Positions 26,994 through 35,794 of a stretch of 64,000 bases of DNA are shown piece after piece. Made by a program: the position numbers and the translations under genes. The stretch's first letter is position 1. The number at the start of each line of letters is the position of its first letter. The DNA is taken from positions 62,001-126,000 of the forward strand of contig QFPN01000001.1 in the NCBI GenBank assembly GCA_003241695.1. The letters are read 5' to 3'. The notes below the pieces were generated by a model that ran no database searches, was not told the origin of the DNA, and saw nothing but the letters and a program-made list of their open reading frames with translations. The stretch comes from Ancylobacter novellus (GTDB taxonomy: Bacteria > Pseudomonadota > Alphaproteobacteria > Rhizobiales > Methylopilaceae).

Positions 26994-27333
26994 GTCGGCG
27001 TCCAGATTACCGCTCCGCCTTGGTGAAACGCACGGAGTCGCGATTTTCTTCCGGCGCGGATCCTTGCGGCTGCGTCGCTAAAAAACTGTCGACGCCAATG
27101 CTTTAATTGCGCCCGATTTCGGCGATCTTTTCCAGACGGGACGCGCCTAGATTGGTTTTCGTACCCACGGACGCCCGTTTCCGGCGGTCTCCGAAGCCGG
27201 TCGGCGCAATTCGTCTAAAACTTTAACGACCGATCAACCGCGTCGTGAGCGATCGATTGCCAGTCTCCCACGTGAGGCACAGGATGCCGCCCTCCAGACG
27301 GCCAGCGGCCGCCGACGCCATGCGCGAAACGCT
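26994..27333. other. 340-base divergent intergenic region
   Basis: This stretch separates the leftward GT2 gene from the rightward GNAT gene. It is AT-richer than its surroundings, with TCGCTAAAAAACTGTCGACG and several TT/AA runs between 27060 and 27230, so it probably holds promoters for both directions. No open frame here looks coding, and no clear repeat or operator was seen. Confidence 0.5.
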
Positions 27334-27336
27334 GTG

Positions 27337-28575
27337 ATGACGCGACCGGCCGCCAGCACGATCGAAGTTCCGCTCGCCCCCCCGGCGAGACGCGCGCTCC
27401 ACGCGGACGCCCAACGATTCTCTGTGCGCATCCACGCCGACGTCGACGCGCTGCCGGCCTGCTGGCCGCGGAGCGGCGCGCCGGGCGAGGCTCGCTGCCA
27501 TGTGTTCCAGACGGTCGAATTCCTGAAAGTCTGGGTCGAGACGTTCGCGCGCGCAGGCAAGGCCCGCCCGTTCTTCGTCGAGGTCCGCGACCTCGAAGGC
27601 GCCCTCGCGATGCTCGTTCCGTTCGCGCTCTGGCGGCGGTTCGGCGCCCGGATCCTGACCTTCGCCGACGACGGGGCGGCCGACTACAACGCCCCCGCTC
27701 TGTTCCCAACGACCTGGGACTGGACGCCCCGCAACGCCGCCGAGGCGTGGCGCGCGATCAAGACGGCGCTGCCGCGCTTCGACGTCGCGCTGTTCGACAA
27801 GATGCCGGCCACGGTCGGCGGGATCGTCAATCCGCTCCATCTGCTGTCGACCGGCGAAAACACGGAATCGACCCACGCCACCGATCTTCGGCGTCCATGG
27901 GCCGAGGTCGAGAAAGGCCAGGTGTTCTACGGCAAGCGCATGCGCAGGATCGCCTCGATCGAGGAGACGACGCCGGTGCGCATGGAGATAGCGCAAGACC
28001 GCGCATCGCGCGACCGCATCCTCGCCGCCCTGCTCGAGCAGAAGCAGCGCCGGTTCGAGGAGACGCGAGTGCCGGGTTTCGACGCCCAACCGGAAAAGCG
28101 CGACTTCTACGTACGGGCCACTGACGCGATGGCGCAGGCCGGCGCGCTGCATCTGTCCGCGCTGGTTTTCGGCGAGGAGATCGTCGCGGCGCAATGGAGC
28201 CTCGTCCACGGCGGGCGCTACTACGCCCTCGTCGGCAGCTTCGACCCGACGACTTACGCCCGCTACTCGCCTGGCAAGGTCCTCTACCTCATGCTGCTGA
28301 AGCGCCTCCACGAAGACGGGATCGAGATCGCCGATCTCGGCGTCGGGGACGAGGCCTACAAGATGGACCACTGCGACCTCCATTTCCGCCTCACCGTTCT
28401 GACGGAGGCCGAGACCGTCATGGGCCGGCTGTTCCTGGCGCGCGCCGACGGCATGCGGAGGCTCCGCGCCTCGCCGCTGTGGCGACGGCTGAGGCCGCTC
28501 AAATGGGTCGTGCTGCGGAAGCTGCGGCGTGAGCCGGAGCCGAAGGGCGCCTCTGGACCGGAGGACGCGGCGTGA
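27337..28575 (+). CDS. GNAT family acetyltransferase, CelD/BcsL type
   Basis: A 412-residue protein with two GNAT-like halves, as in the CelD/FemAB-like family found in polysaccharide loci. The N-terminal half has VFQTVEFLKVWVETFARAGKARP (aligns with the usual hPFqtpeW..aW). The C-terminal half has LSALVFGEEIVAAQWSLVHGGRYY and YSPGKVLYLMLLKRLHEDGIEIADLGVGDEAYK, the conserved family end. It probably acylates a sugar or amino-sugar precursor. Its stop overlaps the next gene's GTG by 4 bases. Confidence 0.85.
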   Translation: MTRPAASTIEVPLAPPARRALHADAQRFSVRIHADVDALPACWPRSGAPGEARCHVFQTVEFLKVWVETFARAGKARPFFVEVRDLEGALAMLVPFALWRRFGARILTFADDGAADYNAPALFPTTWDWTPRNAAEAWRAIKTALPRFDVALFDKMPATVGGIVNPLHLLSTGENTESTHATDLRRPWAEVEKGQVFYGKRMRRIASIEETTPVRMEIAQDRASRDRILAALLEQKQRRFEETRVPGFDAQPEKRDFYVRATDAMAQAGALHLSALVFGEEIVAAQWSLVHGGRYYALVGSFDPTTYARYSPGKVLYLMLLKRLHEDGIEIADLGVGDEAYKMDHCDLHFRLTVLTEAETVMGRLFLARADGMRRLRASPLWRRLRPLKWVVLRKLRREPEPKGASGPEDAA

Positions 28576-29732
28576 CGGAGGAAAGCGAGGTTGCGGCCGA
28601 CGTCGCGATCCTCGGCGCGGGCGCGGCGGGCGCAACTGCGGCCTCGGCGCTCGCCGGCCGCGGCGTCTCGGTTGTGCTGATCGCGAACAACCCTCGCCAC
28701 CCGCCGGAGTTCCGCGCCGAGAAGATTGGCGAACAGCAGGTCTCGATGTTCGACGGCGCCGGTCTCGGGCCGGCGGCCCGCGCCGTTCTCACCACGTTCG
28801 ACGGCGTTTGGCTGCGCCGGTTCGGCCGCGAGGTCGAGCGCGGGACCGAACGCGAATATGGCGGCGACTACGCCATGCTCGTCGACGCCCTTCGCGCGGG
28901 CCTCCCTCCGGCCGTGCGGCAGATGATCGGGCGCGTCGAGACCATCGAGACGGGTCCGGAGGAGCAGCGTCTCACGCTCTCCGACGGGCGTATGGCGCGG
29001 GCGCGGCTGCTCGTGATGGCCACGGGCCTCAGCGAGGCGGCGCTCAAGAAGGTCGGGATCGGACGCGACACCTACAGCCGCCACCATTCGCTGGCCGCGG
29101 GCTTCGACCTCAACCGGCCGATCTCGGACTTTCCCTGGCCCTCGCTCGTGTGGGCGGGCGACCGCTGGACCGATCCCCGCCTGTCATACCTGACGCTGTT
29201 TCCCATCGGGACGGCGACCCGCGCCAATCTCTTCGTCTATCGCTCGCCGTTCGAGGACTGGACGAAGGCGCTGCGCGACGACCCCGACCCGACCCTGAAC
29301 GCCATGATCCCCGGTTTCGAACGAGAATTCGGCGAACTCGCGGTCGACGGCCCCGTGACCATCCGCCCGATCGATCTCGCGCGCTCCACGGGCGTCGAAC
29401 GCGACGGCGTCGTCGTCGTCGGAGACGCCTTCATGAGCGTCTGCCCCATCACCGGCACGGGCATCGACAAGGCGCTCAACGACGTCACGCTGCTTTGCCG
29501 CGATCACATCCCGAAATGGCTCGCGACCCCCGGCATGCCGACGTCGAAGATCGCGGAGTTCTACGCCGATCCCGCCAAGCGCTCGCGCGACGCCCATGCG
29601 GTGAAGCTCAGCGTGGAATCGAAGGCCATCAAATACGACCAGAGCGTGCGCTGGCGTCTCAGGCGGCTGCGCAGCGCATGGCTCGGCCGGTTCCGCTACG
29701 TGCGCACGCCTTGGGCGGCGGAGAGAATGTAG
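28572..29732 (+). CDS. FAD-dependent oxidoreductase (halogenase/geranylgeranyl-reductase-like)
   Basis: A 386-residue flavoprotein. The FAD dinucleotide site is VAILGAGAAGATAASALAGRGVSV with the GxGxxG core, and the second FAD motif is VVVGDAFMSVCPITGTGIDKAL. The family includes tryptophan halogenases and lipid reductases, but the WxWxIP motif of halogenases is absent. It is translationally coupled to the GNAT gene (GTGA overlap), so both may modify the same compound. The substrate is unknown; a link to the nearby polysaccharide is inference from position only. Confidence 0.8.
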   Translation: MTEESEVAADVAILGAGAAGATAASALAGRGVSVVLIANNPRHPPEFRAEKIGEQQVSMFDGAGLGPAARAVLTTFDGVWLRRFGREVERGTEREYGGDYAMLVDALRAGLPPAVRQMIGRVETIETGPEEQRLTLSDGRMARARLLVMATGLSEAALKKVGIGRDTYSRHHSLAAGFDLNRPISDFPWPSLVWAGDRWTDPRLSYLTLFPIGTATRANLFVYRSPFEDWTKALRDDPDPTLNAMIPGFEREFGELAVDGPVTIRPIDLARSTGVERDGVVVVGDAFMSVCPITGTGIDKALNDVTLLCRDHIPKWLATPGMPTSKIAEFYADPAKRSRDAHAVKLSVESKAIKYDQSVRWRLRRLRSAWLGRFRYVRTPWAAERM

Positions 29733-29750
29733 CCGGAAGGCTTCGCTCGC

Positions 29751-30521
29751 CTATCCCCTCGCGACCAGCGCGAGCGCCGCGAGGAAGCCGGCGAGATCGT
29801 CGGTGACGTGATCGACATGCGGTCCGGCTTCCGCGTCCTCGGGGGCGGTTAGGCGTTCGAGCGCGTCCGGTTCGCCGTCCTTCGGCCGCACCAGCACCGT
29901 CCTCATGCCGAGCGCGTGCGGCGCGACGAGATTCTTGGCGAGATCCTCGAACATCGCGGCCCGCGACGGCTCGACGCCGTGAAGCTTCAGGAACGACTCG
30001 TATGTCGCACGTTCGGGCTTCGGAACGAAGGAGGCCGCGGCGATGTCGAACACGTCCTCGAACAGATCCGCCACCCCGAGCCGCGCGATCACGCTTTCGG
30101 CGTGGCGGCGCGAGCCGTTGGTCAGCACGAAGCGCCGTCCGGGCAGCCTTGCGATCGCAGCCGCAAGAGCGGGCGCCGGCACGAGCACTGAATGATCGAT
30201 GTCGTGCACGAAGGCGAGGAAATGGTGCGGATCGAGGCCGTCTTCCGTCATCATCCCGGCGAGCGTCGTGCCGTGGCGCCGGTAATAGTATTTCTGCAGC
30301 GCCCGCGCCGACAGACCGTCGAGCCCGGTGCGCTCCATGACGAAGGCCGTGATCTTGTGGTCGATCTGGTCGAACAGCCGGGCCGACGCCGGATAGAGCG
30401 TGTTGTCGAGGTCGAAGATCCAGCTCTCGACATGGTCGAAGCCCTTGGCTTCAGCCTCGCGGGCGTGCTCCTCGATCGTGGGCGCGCCGTCGAAGGTCTG
30501 GGTCTTGAGGATTTGGTCCAT
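29751..30521 (-). CDS. HAD-type pyrimidine 5'-nucleotidase
   Basis: A 256-residue HAD phosphatase of the SDT1/pyrimidine 5'-nucleotidase group. Motif I is WIFDLDNTLYPAS with the nucleophile and acid Asp. Motif II is RFVLTNGSRRHAE. The motif III lysine is in FVPKPERATYESF, and motif IV is AAMFEDLAKNL. The helical cap contains YYYRRHGTTLAGM. The start at MDQILKTQTF is preferred; the upstream 31 codons are Arg/Pro-rich. In related genomes this gene commonly sits near argB, as here. Confidence 0.9.
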   Translation of the reverse strand: MDQILKTQTFDGAPTIEEHAREAEAKGFDHVESWIFDLDNTLYPASARLFDQIDHKITAFVMERTGLDGLSARALQKYYYRRHGTTLAGMMTEDGLDPHHFLAFVHDIDHSVLVPAPALAAAIARLPGRRFVLTNGSRRHAESVIARLGVADLFEDVFDIAAASFVPKPERATYESFLKLHGVEPSRAAMFEDLAKNLVAPHALGMRTVLVRPKDGEPDALERLTAPEDAEAGPHVDHVTDDLAGFLAALALVARG

Positions 30522-30635
30522 GGATCGTGGTTCAGCCGGCGCGGTTCCTGACGCCTGAGCCTCGCCCGGGCGCGGTGAACGCCGCGTTCTCGGCGAGCGC
30601 CGCGGCTTTTCCAAGGCGCCGCGCCCGACCCGCCG

Positions 30636-30962
30636 TCATCGCGCCGCCGCGTCGACGGCCCATGCGGCGCGCGAAAGGCCGTAGGTGACGGGCGACGGCG
30701 CGCCGGTGAGCGCGAGACAGGCTATCGTCAGCGCGATCCAGACGGCGGCGGCGATCCGCGGCCCCTGCTGGTAGTAGACCACGGCGACGAGCAGGTGGAT
30801 CACCGCCAGCATCGCCTGCGGAACGCTCTCCCAGATCGTCGGCAGCAGGAAGAACGCCAGTCCAATCACGCCCATCACGAGCGCGAACTCGGCAAGGCCC
30901 CGCCGGGTCCTGGCGGGCTTGGCGTCCTTCGGCTCAGGCCGCTTGAACTGAACGACGTTCAT
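30636..30962 (-). CDS. small membrane protein of unknown function
   Basis: A 108-residue protein. A basic cytoplasmic N-terminus (KRPEPKDAKPARTRRG) is followed by three hydrophobic helices: about residues 25-43 (FALVMGVIGLAFFLLPT), 47-65 (PQAMLAVIHLLVAVVYY) and 71-87. No motif identifies its job. It lies between argB and the HAD nucleotidase on the same strand, 27 bases after argB, and is probably co-transcribed with it. Confidence 0.75.
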   Translation of the reverse strand: MNVVQFKRPEPKDAKPARTRRGLAEFALVMGVIGLAFFLLPTIWESVPQAMLAVIHLLVAVVYYQQGPRIAAAVWIALTIACLALTGAPSPVTYGLSRAAWAVDAAAR

Positions 30963-30989
30963 GGTCTCGGTTCGCGCTTCGATCCTGCG

Positions 30990-31883
30990 TCAGCGGGTGA
31001 TCAGGGTTCCCGCGCCGCCCTCGGTCAGAAGCTCGATCAGGACGGCGTGCGGCGTTTTGCCGTCGAGGATCACGACGCCCTCGACGCCGCGCTCGACCGC
31101 GTAGATGCAGGTCTCGACCTTCGGGATCATGCCGCCCGAGATGGTGCCGTCGGCGATGAGGCGACGCGCCTCCTCGACGGAGAGCTGGTCGATCAGCCGC
31201 TTGTCCTTGTCGAGCACGCCGGGCACGTCGGTCAGCAACAGCAGGCGCTTCGCCCCGACCGCGCCGGCGATCGCGCCCGCGAAGGTGTCGGCGTTGACGT
31301 TGTAGGTCGCAGCCCCGTCGGAGCCGGAGGCGACCGGCGCCACCACCGGGATCTGGTCGGAGGCGATCACCCAGTCGAGCACGGTGCGGTCGACCCGGTC
31401 GGGCTCGCCCACGAAGCCGAGATCGACCACCTGCTCGATGCGGCTTTCGGGGTCGATCATCGAGCGGGTCACCTTGCGGGCCGTGACCATTCCGCCGTCC
31501 TTGCCCGACAGGCCGATGGCGCGCCCGCCTTCGGCGTTGATCGAGGCCACGATCGCCTTGTTGATCGAGCCCGCGAGGATCATCTCGACGACCTCGACGG
31601 TCGCCTGGTCGGTGACGCGAAGCCCCGCCTTGAATTCGGACTGGATGCCGAGCCGGTCGAGCATCTTGCCGATCTGCGGGCCGCCGCCATGAACGACGAC
31701 GGGGTTGATGCCGACCTCCTTGAGGATCGCGACATCCTGCGCGAACCAGCGCGCGGCGTCGGCGTCGCCCATGGCATGGCCGCCATATTTCACCACGATG
31801 GTCGCGGCGTCGTAGCGCTGCATGAAAGGCAGCGCCTCGACGAGGATGCGGGCGGTGTCGTGCGGGTTCGGAGCGGCGGTCAT
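30990..31883 (-). CDS. argB: acetylglutamate kinase
   Basis: A 297-residue amino acid kinase that phosphorylates N-acetyl-L-glutamate in arginine synthesis. TIVVKYGGHAMGD carries the catalytic Lys and glycine loop. VVVHGGGPQIGKML binds substrate, and LLLTDVPGVLDKDKRLI and SGGMIPKVETCI are late family motifs. The N-terminal helix of about 25 residues (HDTARILVEALPFMQRY) is that of arginine-sensitive hexameric enzymes, so feedback inhibition by arginine is expected from family knowledge. Confidence 0.97.
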   Translation of the reverse strand: MTAAPNPHDTARILVEALPFMQRYDAATIVVKYGGHAMGDADAARWFAQDVAILKEVGINPVVVHGGGPQIGKMLDRLGIQSEFKAGLRVTDQATVEVVEMILAGSINKAIVASINAEGGRAIGLSGKDGGMVTARKVTRSMIDPESRIEQVVDLGFVGEPDRVDRTVLDWVIASDQIPVVAPVASGSDGAATYNVNADTFAGAIAGAVGAKRLLLLTDVPGVLDKDKRLIDQLSVEEARRLIADGTISGGMIPKVETCIYAVERGVEGVVILDGKTPHAVLIELLTEGGAGTLITR

Positions 31884-31968
31884 CGGCCTCGCGTCTTCCC
31901 TCGGAGAGAAAGCGGTTCGGCCGCGGGTTCTAGACGGTCATGAGCGACGGCTCAATGACGCGCTCGCC

Positions 31969-34086
31969 TCATCCGGCCGCAATGGCGGACCGGACGCCGT
32001 CCGGCCGGTGCTTGACCGCCATCGCGCGAAGCTCCGTGACCAGCCGTTCAGCGCGCCAGGCCTCGAAGGCGAGCGCGGGCATCGGACGGCCGAACAGATA
32101 GCCCTGCGCGTAGGTGCAGCCGTGATCGGTCACGAAGCGAAGCTGCTCCTCGGTCTCGACGCCCTCGGCGATGGTTTCGAAGCCGAGGTTTTTCGCCATC
32201 CCGATCACGGTGCCGACGACGACGCGGGCGCCGCTCTTCTCCAGGGCGTCACGGACGAATTCGCGGTCGATCTTGAGCGCGTCGAACGGCAACCGGGTCA
32301 ACGCCGAGAGGTTCGAGTAGCCGGTGCCGAAATCGTCGATCGCCACGCGCAATCCCGCGGCCTTCAACGGCGCGAGCTCGCGCGCGGCGTGCTGCGGATC
32401 CCCCATCGCGGCGCTTTCGGTGATCTCGAGCTCGATCTGCGACGGGTCGGCGCCTGCCGACTGGATGATGTCGAGCGTCCGGTCCGCGAAGCCCGGCCGG
32501 CGGAACTGGATCGGCGAGACGTTCACCGCCACGCGCAGATCGATCCCGCGGCCGTGCCAGTCCGCTGCGGTACGGCTCGCCTCTGCAAGCACGAAGCGGC
32601 CGAGCGCCTCGATCAGCCCGCTTTCCTCCGCGACCGACACAAATTCGCCCGGCGGCACCATGCCGCGCGTCGGATGCCGCCAGCGCGCCAGCGCTTCGGC
32701 CCCCGACACGGCGCCGGATCGCAGCGCGATCTGAGGCTGGAAATGAAGCTCGATCTCGCCGTTCTCGATCGCTCGCCGCAGATCCTGTTCGAGGCGGAGC
32801 CGTCCGTAGGCCAAGCGGTTCAGTTCCGCGCCCGCAAAACGGACGGCCGACGCCCCGACGGCGCGGGCGGCGGATACGGCGGCGGAGGCGCTGCGGATCA
32901 GCGCTCCCGCCTCGTCGCCGTCCTGCGGCGCGAGCGCTGCGCCGATGGCGAGGGTTGTCGCCACACGGTGCTCGCCGACGATGAGCGGGGTCTCGAAGGC
33001 CGCAAGCACGTTTTCGGCGAGTGACTGCGCGGACGCGCTATCTCCCTCCTCGAGGAGCAGTTCGAAGCCGTGATCAGAGGCGCGGGCCAGCATGGGCTCG
33101 TCCTGGCGACGACCGCGCGCCCAGGCCTCCGTCGCCTCCCGGAGGCGTCGCGCCGCGGCGCGGAGCGTCTCGTCGCCGAGATCCTCTCCCAGTCCGGCGG
33201 CGACGCGGCTCAACCCGTCGATCTCCACTCGCACCAAAGCGACCTTGCGGCCGAGCTGAAGCAGGATCGCGAGTCGGCTCGTCAGGCTCGCGTGATTGGG
33301 CAGACTGGTGACGGGATCGCCGAAGGTCAGGCGGTGAAGCGCGTCGGCGTTCTCGGCGAGGTCGCGGGCGATGGAGAGATGCGCGCGAGCGAGCGCTCCG
33401 ACTTCGTCGCTGCGGGCGCCGGCGGCGCGCACCGCGGCCTGCGCCGCCCCCGGTCGCACCACGGCTCTCGTCAGCGCCCGCAGCGGGGAAGTCGCCCGAT
33501 CGACCAGAAGCGCGAGCGCCGGCAGCGACACCGCCAGGAAGGCGAGAGCGGCGATCAGCCCACGCGCGGCGGAAGCGAACCCGGCATCGGCCGCAGGAGC
33601 GAGCGAGACCCCGAAACGCAGCACGGCTTCGCCGCCGGTCGCGAGCCGGACGGATTTCGCGCCGTGAGCGACGCCATCCTGCTCGGCCATCACTGCAAAC
33701 GACGTTTCGCCCGTCGTTGCGACCCGTTCCGTCGACAGCGCGGGCAACGGCGTCGACGGCGCACGACCGACGATGAGGGCCCCGCCTTTGTCTAAAAGAA
33801 AGACATAGCGGAACCCCGCGGCCTTCACGGTCTGCTCGAAGCGGACCTCGTCAAGTGGAGCGCTTCCGATCGCGGCCGCGACTCGGTCGGCCTCGGCGGC
33901 GGCGGCGCGCTCGACGACGGCCTTCGCGACGTCACGCGTGTCGGCGGCGTTGATGAGGATGAGCAGACCGGAAAGAGCGGTCAGGAGCAAGCCGCCGACC
34001 AGCGTCGCGCGAGCCGCAAGACTCCGCCACCAGCGCGCTCCCGCGCCGTTTCCGGAGTCCGCCCGAAACGTGAATCCAAACCGCAT
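31969..34086 (-). CDS. membrane c-di-GMP phosphodiesterase with degenerate GGDEF and EAL domain
   Basis: A 705-residue signalling protein. A first helix (ATLVGGLLLTALSGLLILI), a periplasmic sensor part and a second helix (LIALAFLAVSLPALALLV) precede the cytoplasmic domains. The GGDEF signature is replaced by ASDHGFELLL, so cyclase activity is unlikely. The EAL domain is complete: EALARW, NVSPIQFR, ELEITES, AIDDFGTGYS, LKIDREFV, ETIAEGVET and QGYLFGRPM. It is expected to break down c-di-GMP. The start at MRFGFTFRAD is preferred. It diverges from galE. Confidence 0.92.
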   Translation of the reverse strand: MRFGFTFRADSGNGAGARWWRSLAARATLVGGLLLTALSGLLILINAADTRDVAKAVVERAAAAEADRVAAAIGSAPLDEVRFEQTVKAAGFRYVFLLDKGGALIVGRAPSTPLPALSTERVATTGETSFAVMAEQDGVAHGAKSVRLATGGEAVLRFGVSLAPAADAGFASAARGLIAALAFLAVSLPALALLVDRATSPLRALTRAVVRPGAAQAAVRAAGARSDEVGALARAHLSIARDLAENADALHRLTFGDPVTSLPNHASLTSRLAILLQLGRKVALVRVEIDGLSRVAAGLGEDLGDETLRAAARRLREATEAWARGRRQDEPMLARASDHGFELLLEEGDSASAQSLAENVLAAFETPLIVGEHRVATTLAIGAALAPQDGDEAGALIRSASAAVSAARAVGASAVRFAGAELNRLAYGRLRLEQDLRRAIENGEIELHFQPQIALRSGAVSGAEALARWRHPTRGMVPPGEFVSVAEESGLIEALGRFVLAEASRTAADWHGRGIDLRVAVNVSPIQFRRPGFADRTLDIIQSAGADPSQIELEITESAAMGDPQHAARELAPLKAAGLRVAIDDFGTGYSNLSALTRLPFDALKIDREFVRDALEKSGARVVVGTVIGMAKNLGFETIAEGVETEEQLRFVTDHGCTYAQGYLFGRPMPALAFEAWRAERLVTELRAMAVKHRPDGVRSAIAAG

Positions 34087-34280
34087 GTCGACACAAAAAT
34101 CCGTGGTGCGACGACAATCTCCGCAAACGGTGAACGAACGGTTGCGACGGCGCGAAAAACGCCTTCGACCCGCATGGCCGAAGCGTTGAAACGCTTGAGC
34201 TTCAACCAAATCGAAAGAAGAACGTGGCAGGTTCGACGGACCGCGCCCCATCCCGGCGGGCCGGGTCGGGAGCCTCGCGC

Positions 34281-35324
34281 ATGGCGGTCCTCATCACAGG
34301 CGGCGCAGGCTATGTCGGGTCGCACATGGCGCTCGCCCTGCACGACGCCGGAGAGCCTTGCGTCGTGCTCGACGATCTGTCGACCGGTTTCGCGGACGCC
34401 GTGCCCGAGGGCGTCCCGCTCGTGATCGGCGACGTCGCGGATCACGCTCTGGTCCGTCGGACGATCGCCGCGCACGGGGTCGACGCAGTCGCTCATTTCG
34501 CCGCCCGCATCGTCGCGCCCGACTCCGTGCGCGATCCGCTCGGCTACTACGCGGCGAACACGTTCCGCACGTCGACGCTGCTCGCAACGCTCGTCGAGGC
34601 GAAGGTCAAGCGCTTCATCTTCTCGTCGACAGCAGCGGTCTACGGCGTATCGCCGCCGACGCCCACACGCGAGGACGCAGCGCTCGCACCGGCCTCGCCC
34701 TACGGCGCATCGAAGATGATGTCGGAACGCATCCTCGCCGACGTCTCGGCCGCTCACGGCATGTCCTACGTGGCGCTGCGCTACTTCAACGTCGCGGGCG
34801 CCGATCCCTCGCTTCGGGCCGGACAGCGCTCGTCCGAGGCGACGAACCTCATCACCGTCGTGATAAGGGCGGCGCTCGGCCTGAGCGACGGACTGGAAGT
34901 GTTCGGTACGGACCTGCCGACTCCCGACGGCACCGGCGTACGCGACTACATCCATGTCAGCGATCTGGCGGCCGCCCACGTCTCCGCTCTCGCCCACCTT
35001 CGACGGGGCGGCGGAAACCTCACGCTCAACTGCGGTTATGGATACGGATATTCCGTCCGTGAGGTGATCGCTGCGGTGAAACGCGTCTCCGGCGCCGATT
35101 TTCCCGTGCGCGACCGGCCTGCCCGTCCCGGCGACCCTCACCTTTCGATCGCGGACGCCGGAGCGATCCGCGAGACGCTTGGCTGGCGGCCGGAACGAGC
35201 CGAACTCGACCTCATAGTCGGCGACGCTTTACGCTTCGAACAGCGCCTACGCGTCACCGACATGCGCCGCCCCGCGAAGACGAGGCGGCGCGGCGGCGAT
35301 ACCCGCAGCAGCTCGGCTGCTTGA
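34281..35324 (+). CDS. galE: UDP-glucose 4-epimerase
   Basis: A 347-residue SDR enzyme that interconverts UDP-glucose and UDP-galactose. VLITGGAGYVGSHMALAL is the NAD loop. The catalytic Ser/Tyr/Lys are in FSSTAAVYG and SPYGASKMMSE. DGTGVRDYIHVSDLA and NCGYGYGYSV are GalE signatures. The C-terminus has an extra Arg-rich tail. An alternative GTG start at 34224 would add 19 residues; the ATG shown matches family N-termini. It can supply UDP-galactose for the polysaccharide made by the locus 5-20 kb upstream. Confidence 0.93.
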   Translation: MAVLITGGAGYVGSHMALALHDAGEPCVVLDDLSTGFADAVPEGVPLVIGDVADHALVRRTIAAHGVDAVAHFAARIVAPDSVRDPLGYYAANTFRTSTLLATLVEAKVKRFIFSSTAAVYGVSPPTPTREDAALAPASPYGASKMMSERILADVSAAHGMSYVALRYFNVAGADPSLRAGQRSSEATNLITVVIRAALGLSDGLEVFGTDLPTPDGTGVRDYIHVSDLAAAHVSALAHLRRGGGNLTLNCGYGYGYSVREVIAAVKRVSGADFPVRDRPARPGDPHLSIADAGAIRETLGWRPERAELDLIVGDALRFEQRLRVTDMRRPAKTRRRGGDTRSSSAA

Positions 35325-35357
35325 AGCGCGATCCGTCAGGTCCGAAACGCTTCGCGC

Positions 35358-35449
35358 CATGCCCCGGCCTGTCCGGGGCATCCAGGCATACTTTGACCGC
35401 GGCGGCCCGTCCGTCCATGGATCCCCCGGACAAGCCGGGGGATGACGCT
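35358..35449. repeat. REP-like palindromic intergenic repeat, copy C
   Basis: About 92 bases starting CATGCCCCGGCCTGTCCGGG and ending CCCCCGGACAAGCCGGGGGA, followed by TGACG. The middle contains CATCCAGGCATACTTTGA. Same general plan as the copies at 2642 and 10337 but with different stem bases, so pairing is kept while the sequence has drifted. Confidence 0.65.
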
Positions 35450-35469
35450 CCGCTTCGATCGAACCCCGC

Positions 35470-35634
35470 TTAGAAGACCGCGAGGTACTTCAGCAGCGAA
35501 ATGATGCCGATGATGATGACGATGATGCGGATGATCTGCTTCGCGCGCCCGTCGATCGGCAGCATGCCGACGAGATAAAGCACGAGGAAGATCACCAGAA
35601 CGGTAATCAGAATTCCGATCAGCGGCGAAGCCAT
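35470..35634 (-). CDS. Thivi_2564-like small membrane protein
   Basis: A 54-residue protein with two hydrophobic helices: about residues 4-23 (PLIGILITVLVIFLVLYLV) and 35-50 (IIRIIVIIIGIISLLKYL). They are joined by GMLPIDGRAKQ, whose PID-x-(R/K)-x-K pattern is typical of this small family. The ATG is preceded by AAAGGATTAGAGG, a good ribosome site. The function is unknown. Confidence 0.75.
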   Translation of the reverse strand: MASPLIGILITVLVIFLVLYLVGMLPIDGRAKQIIRIIVIIIGIISLLKYLAVF

Positions 35635-35794
35635 CCTCTAATCCTTTCGCAGAACGCGCTCTCGGGACGATGCCAGGCGCCGGACGCTCCCGATTTACGC
35701 GCCGCCGCGCTGTGGAAACGTCCGGGCGCCCGGCGGGTTCCGGACTTCATTCCTGATTTTCCGATTTTCGCCGCAATCGGCCGCCGACGAGACG

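Noticed and set aside
28572..29732. Tryptophan halogenase
   Set aside because: The overall FAD motifs fit the superfamily, but the WxWxIP signature and the usual active-site Lys context of halogenases were not seen.
31969..34086. Diguanylate cyclase activity for the GGDEF-EAL protein
   Set aside because: The GG(D/E)EF active-site loop is replaced by SDHGF, so cyclase function is unlikely.
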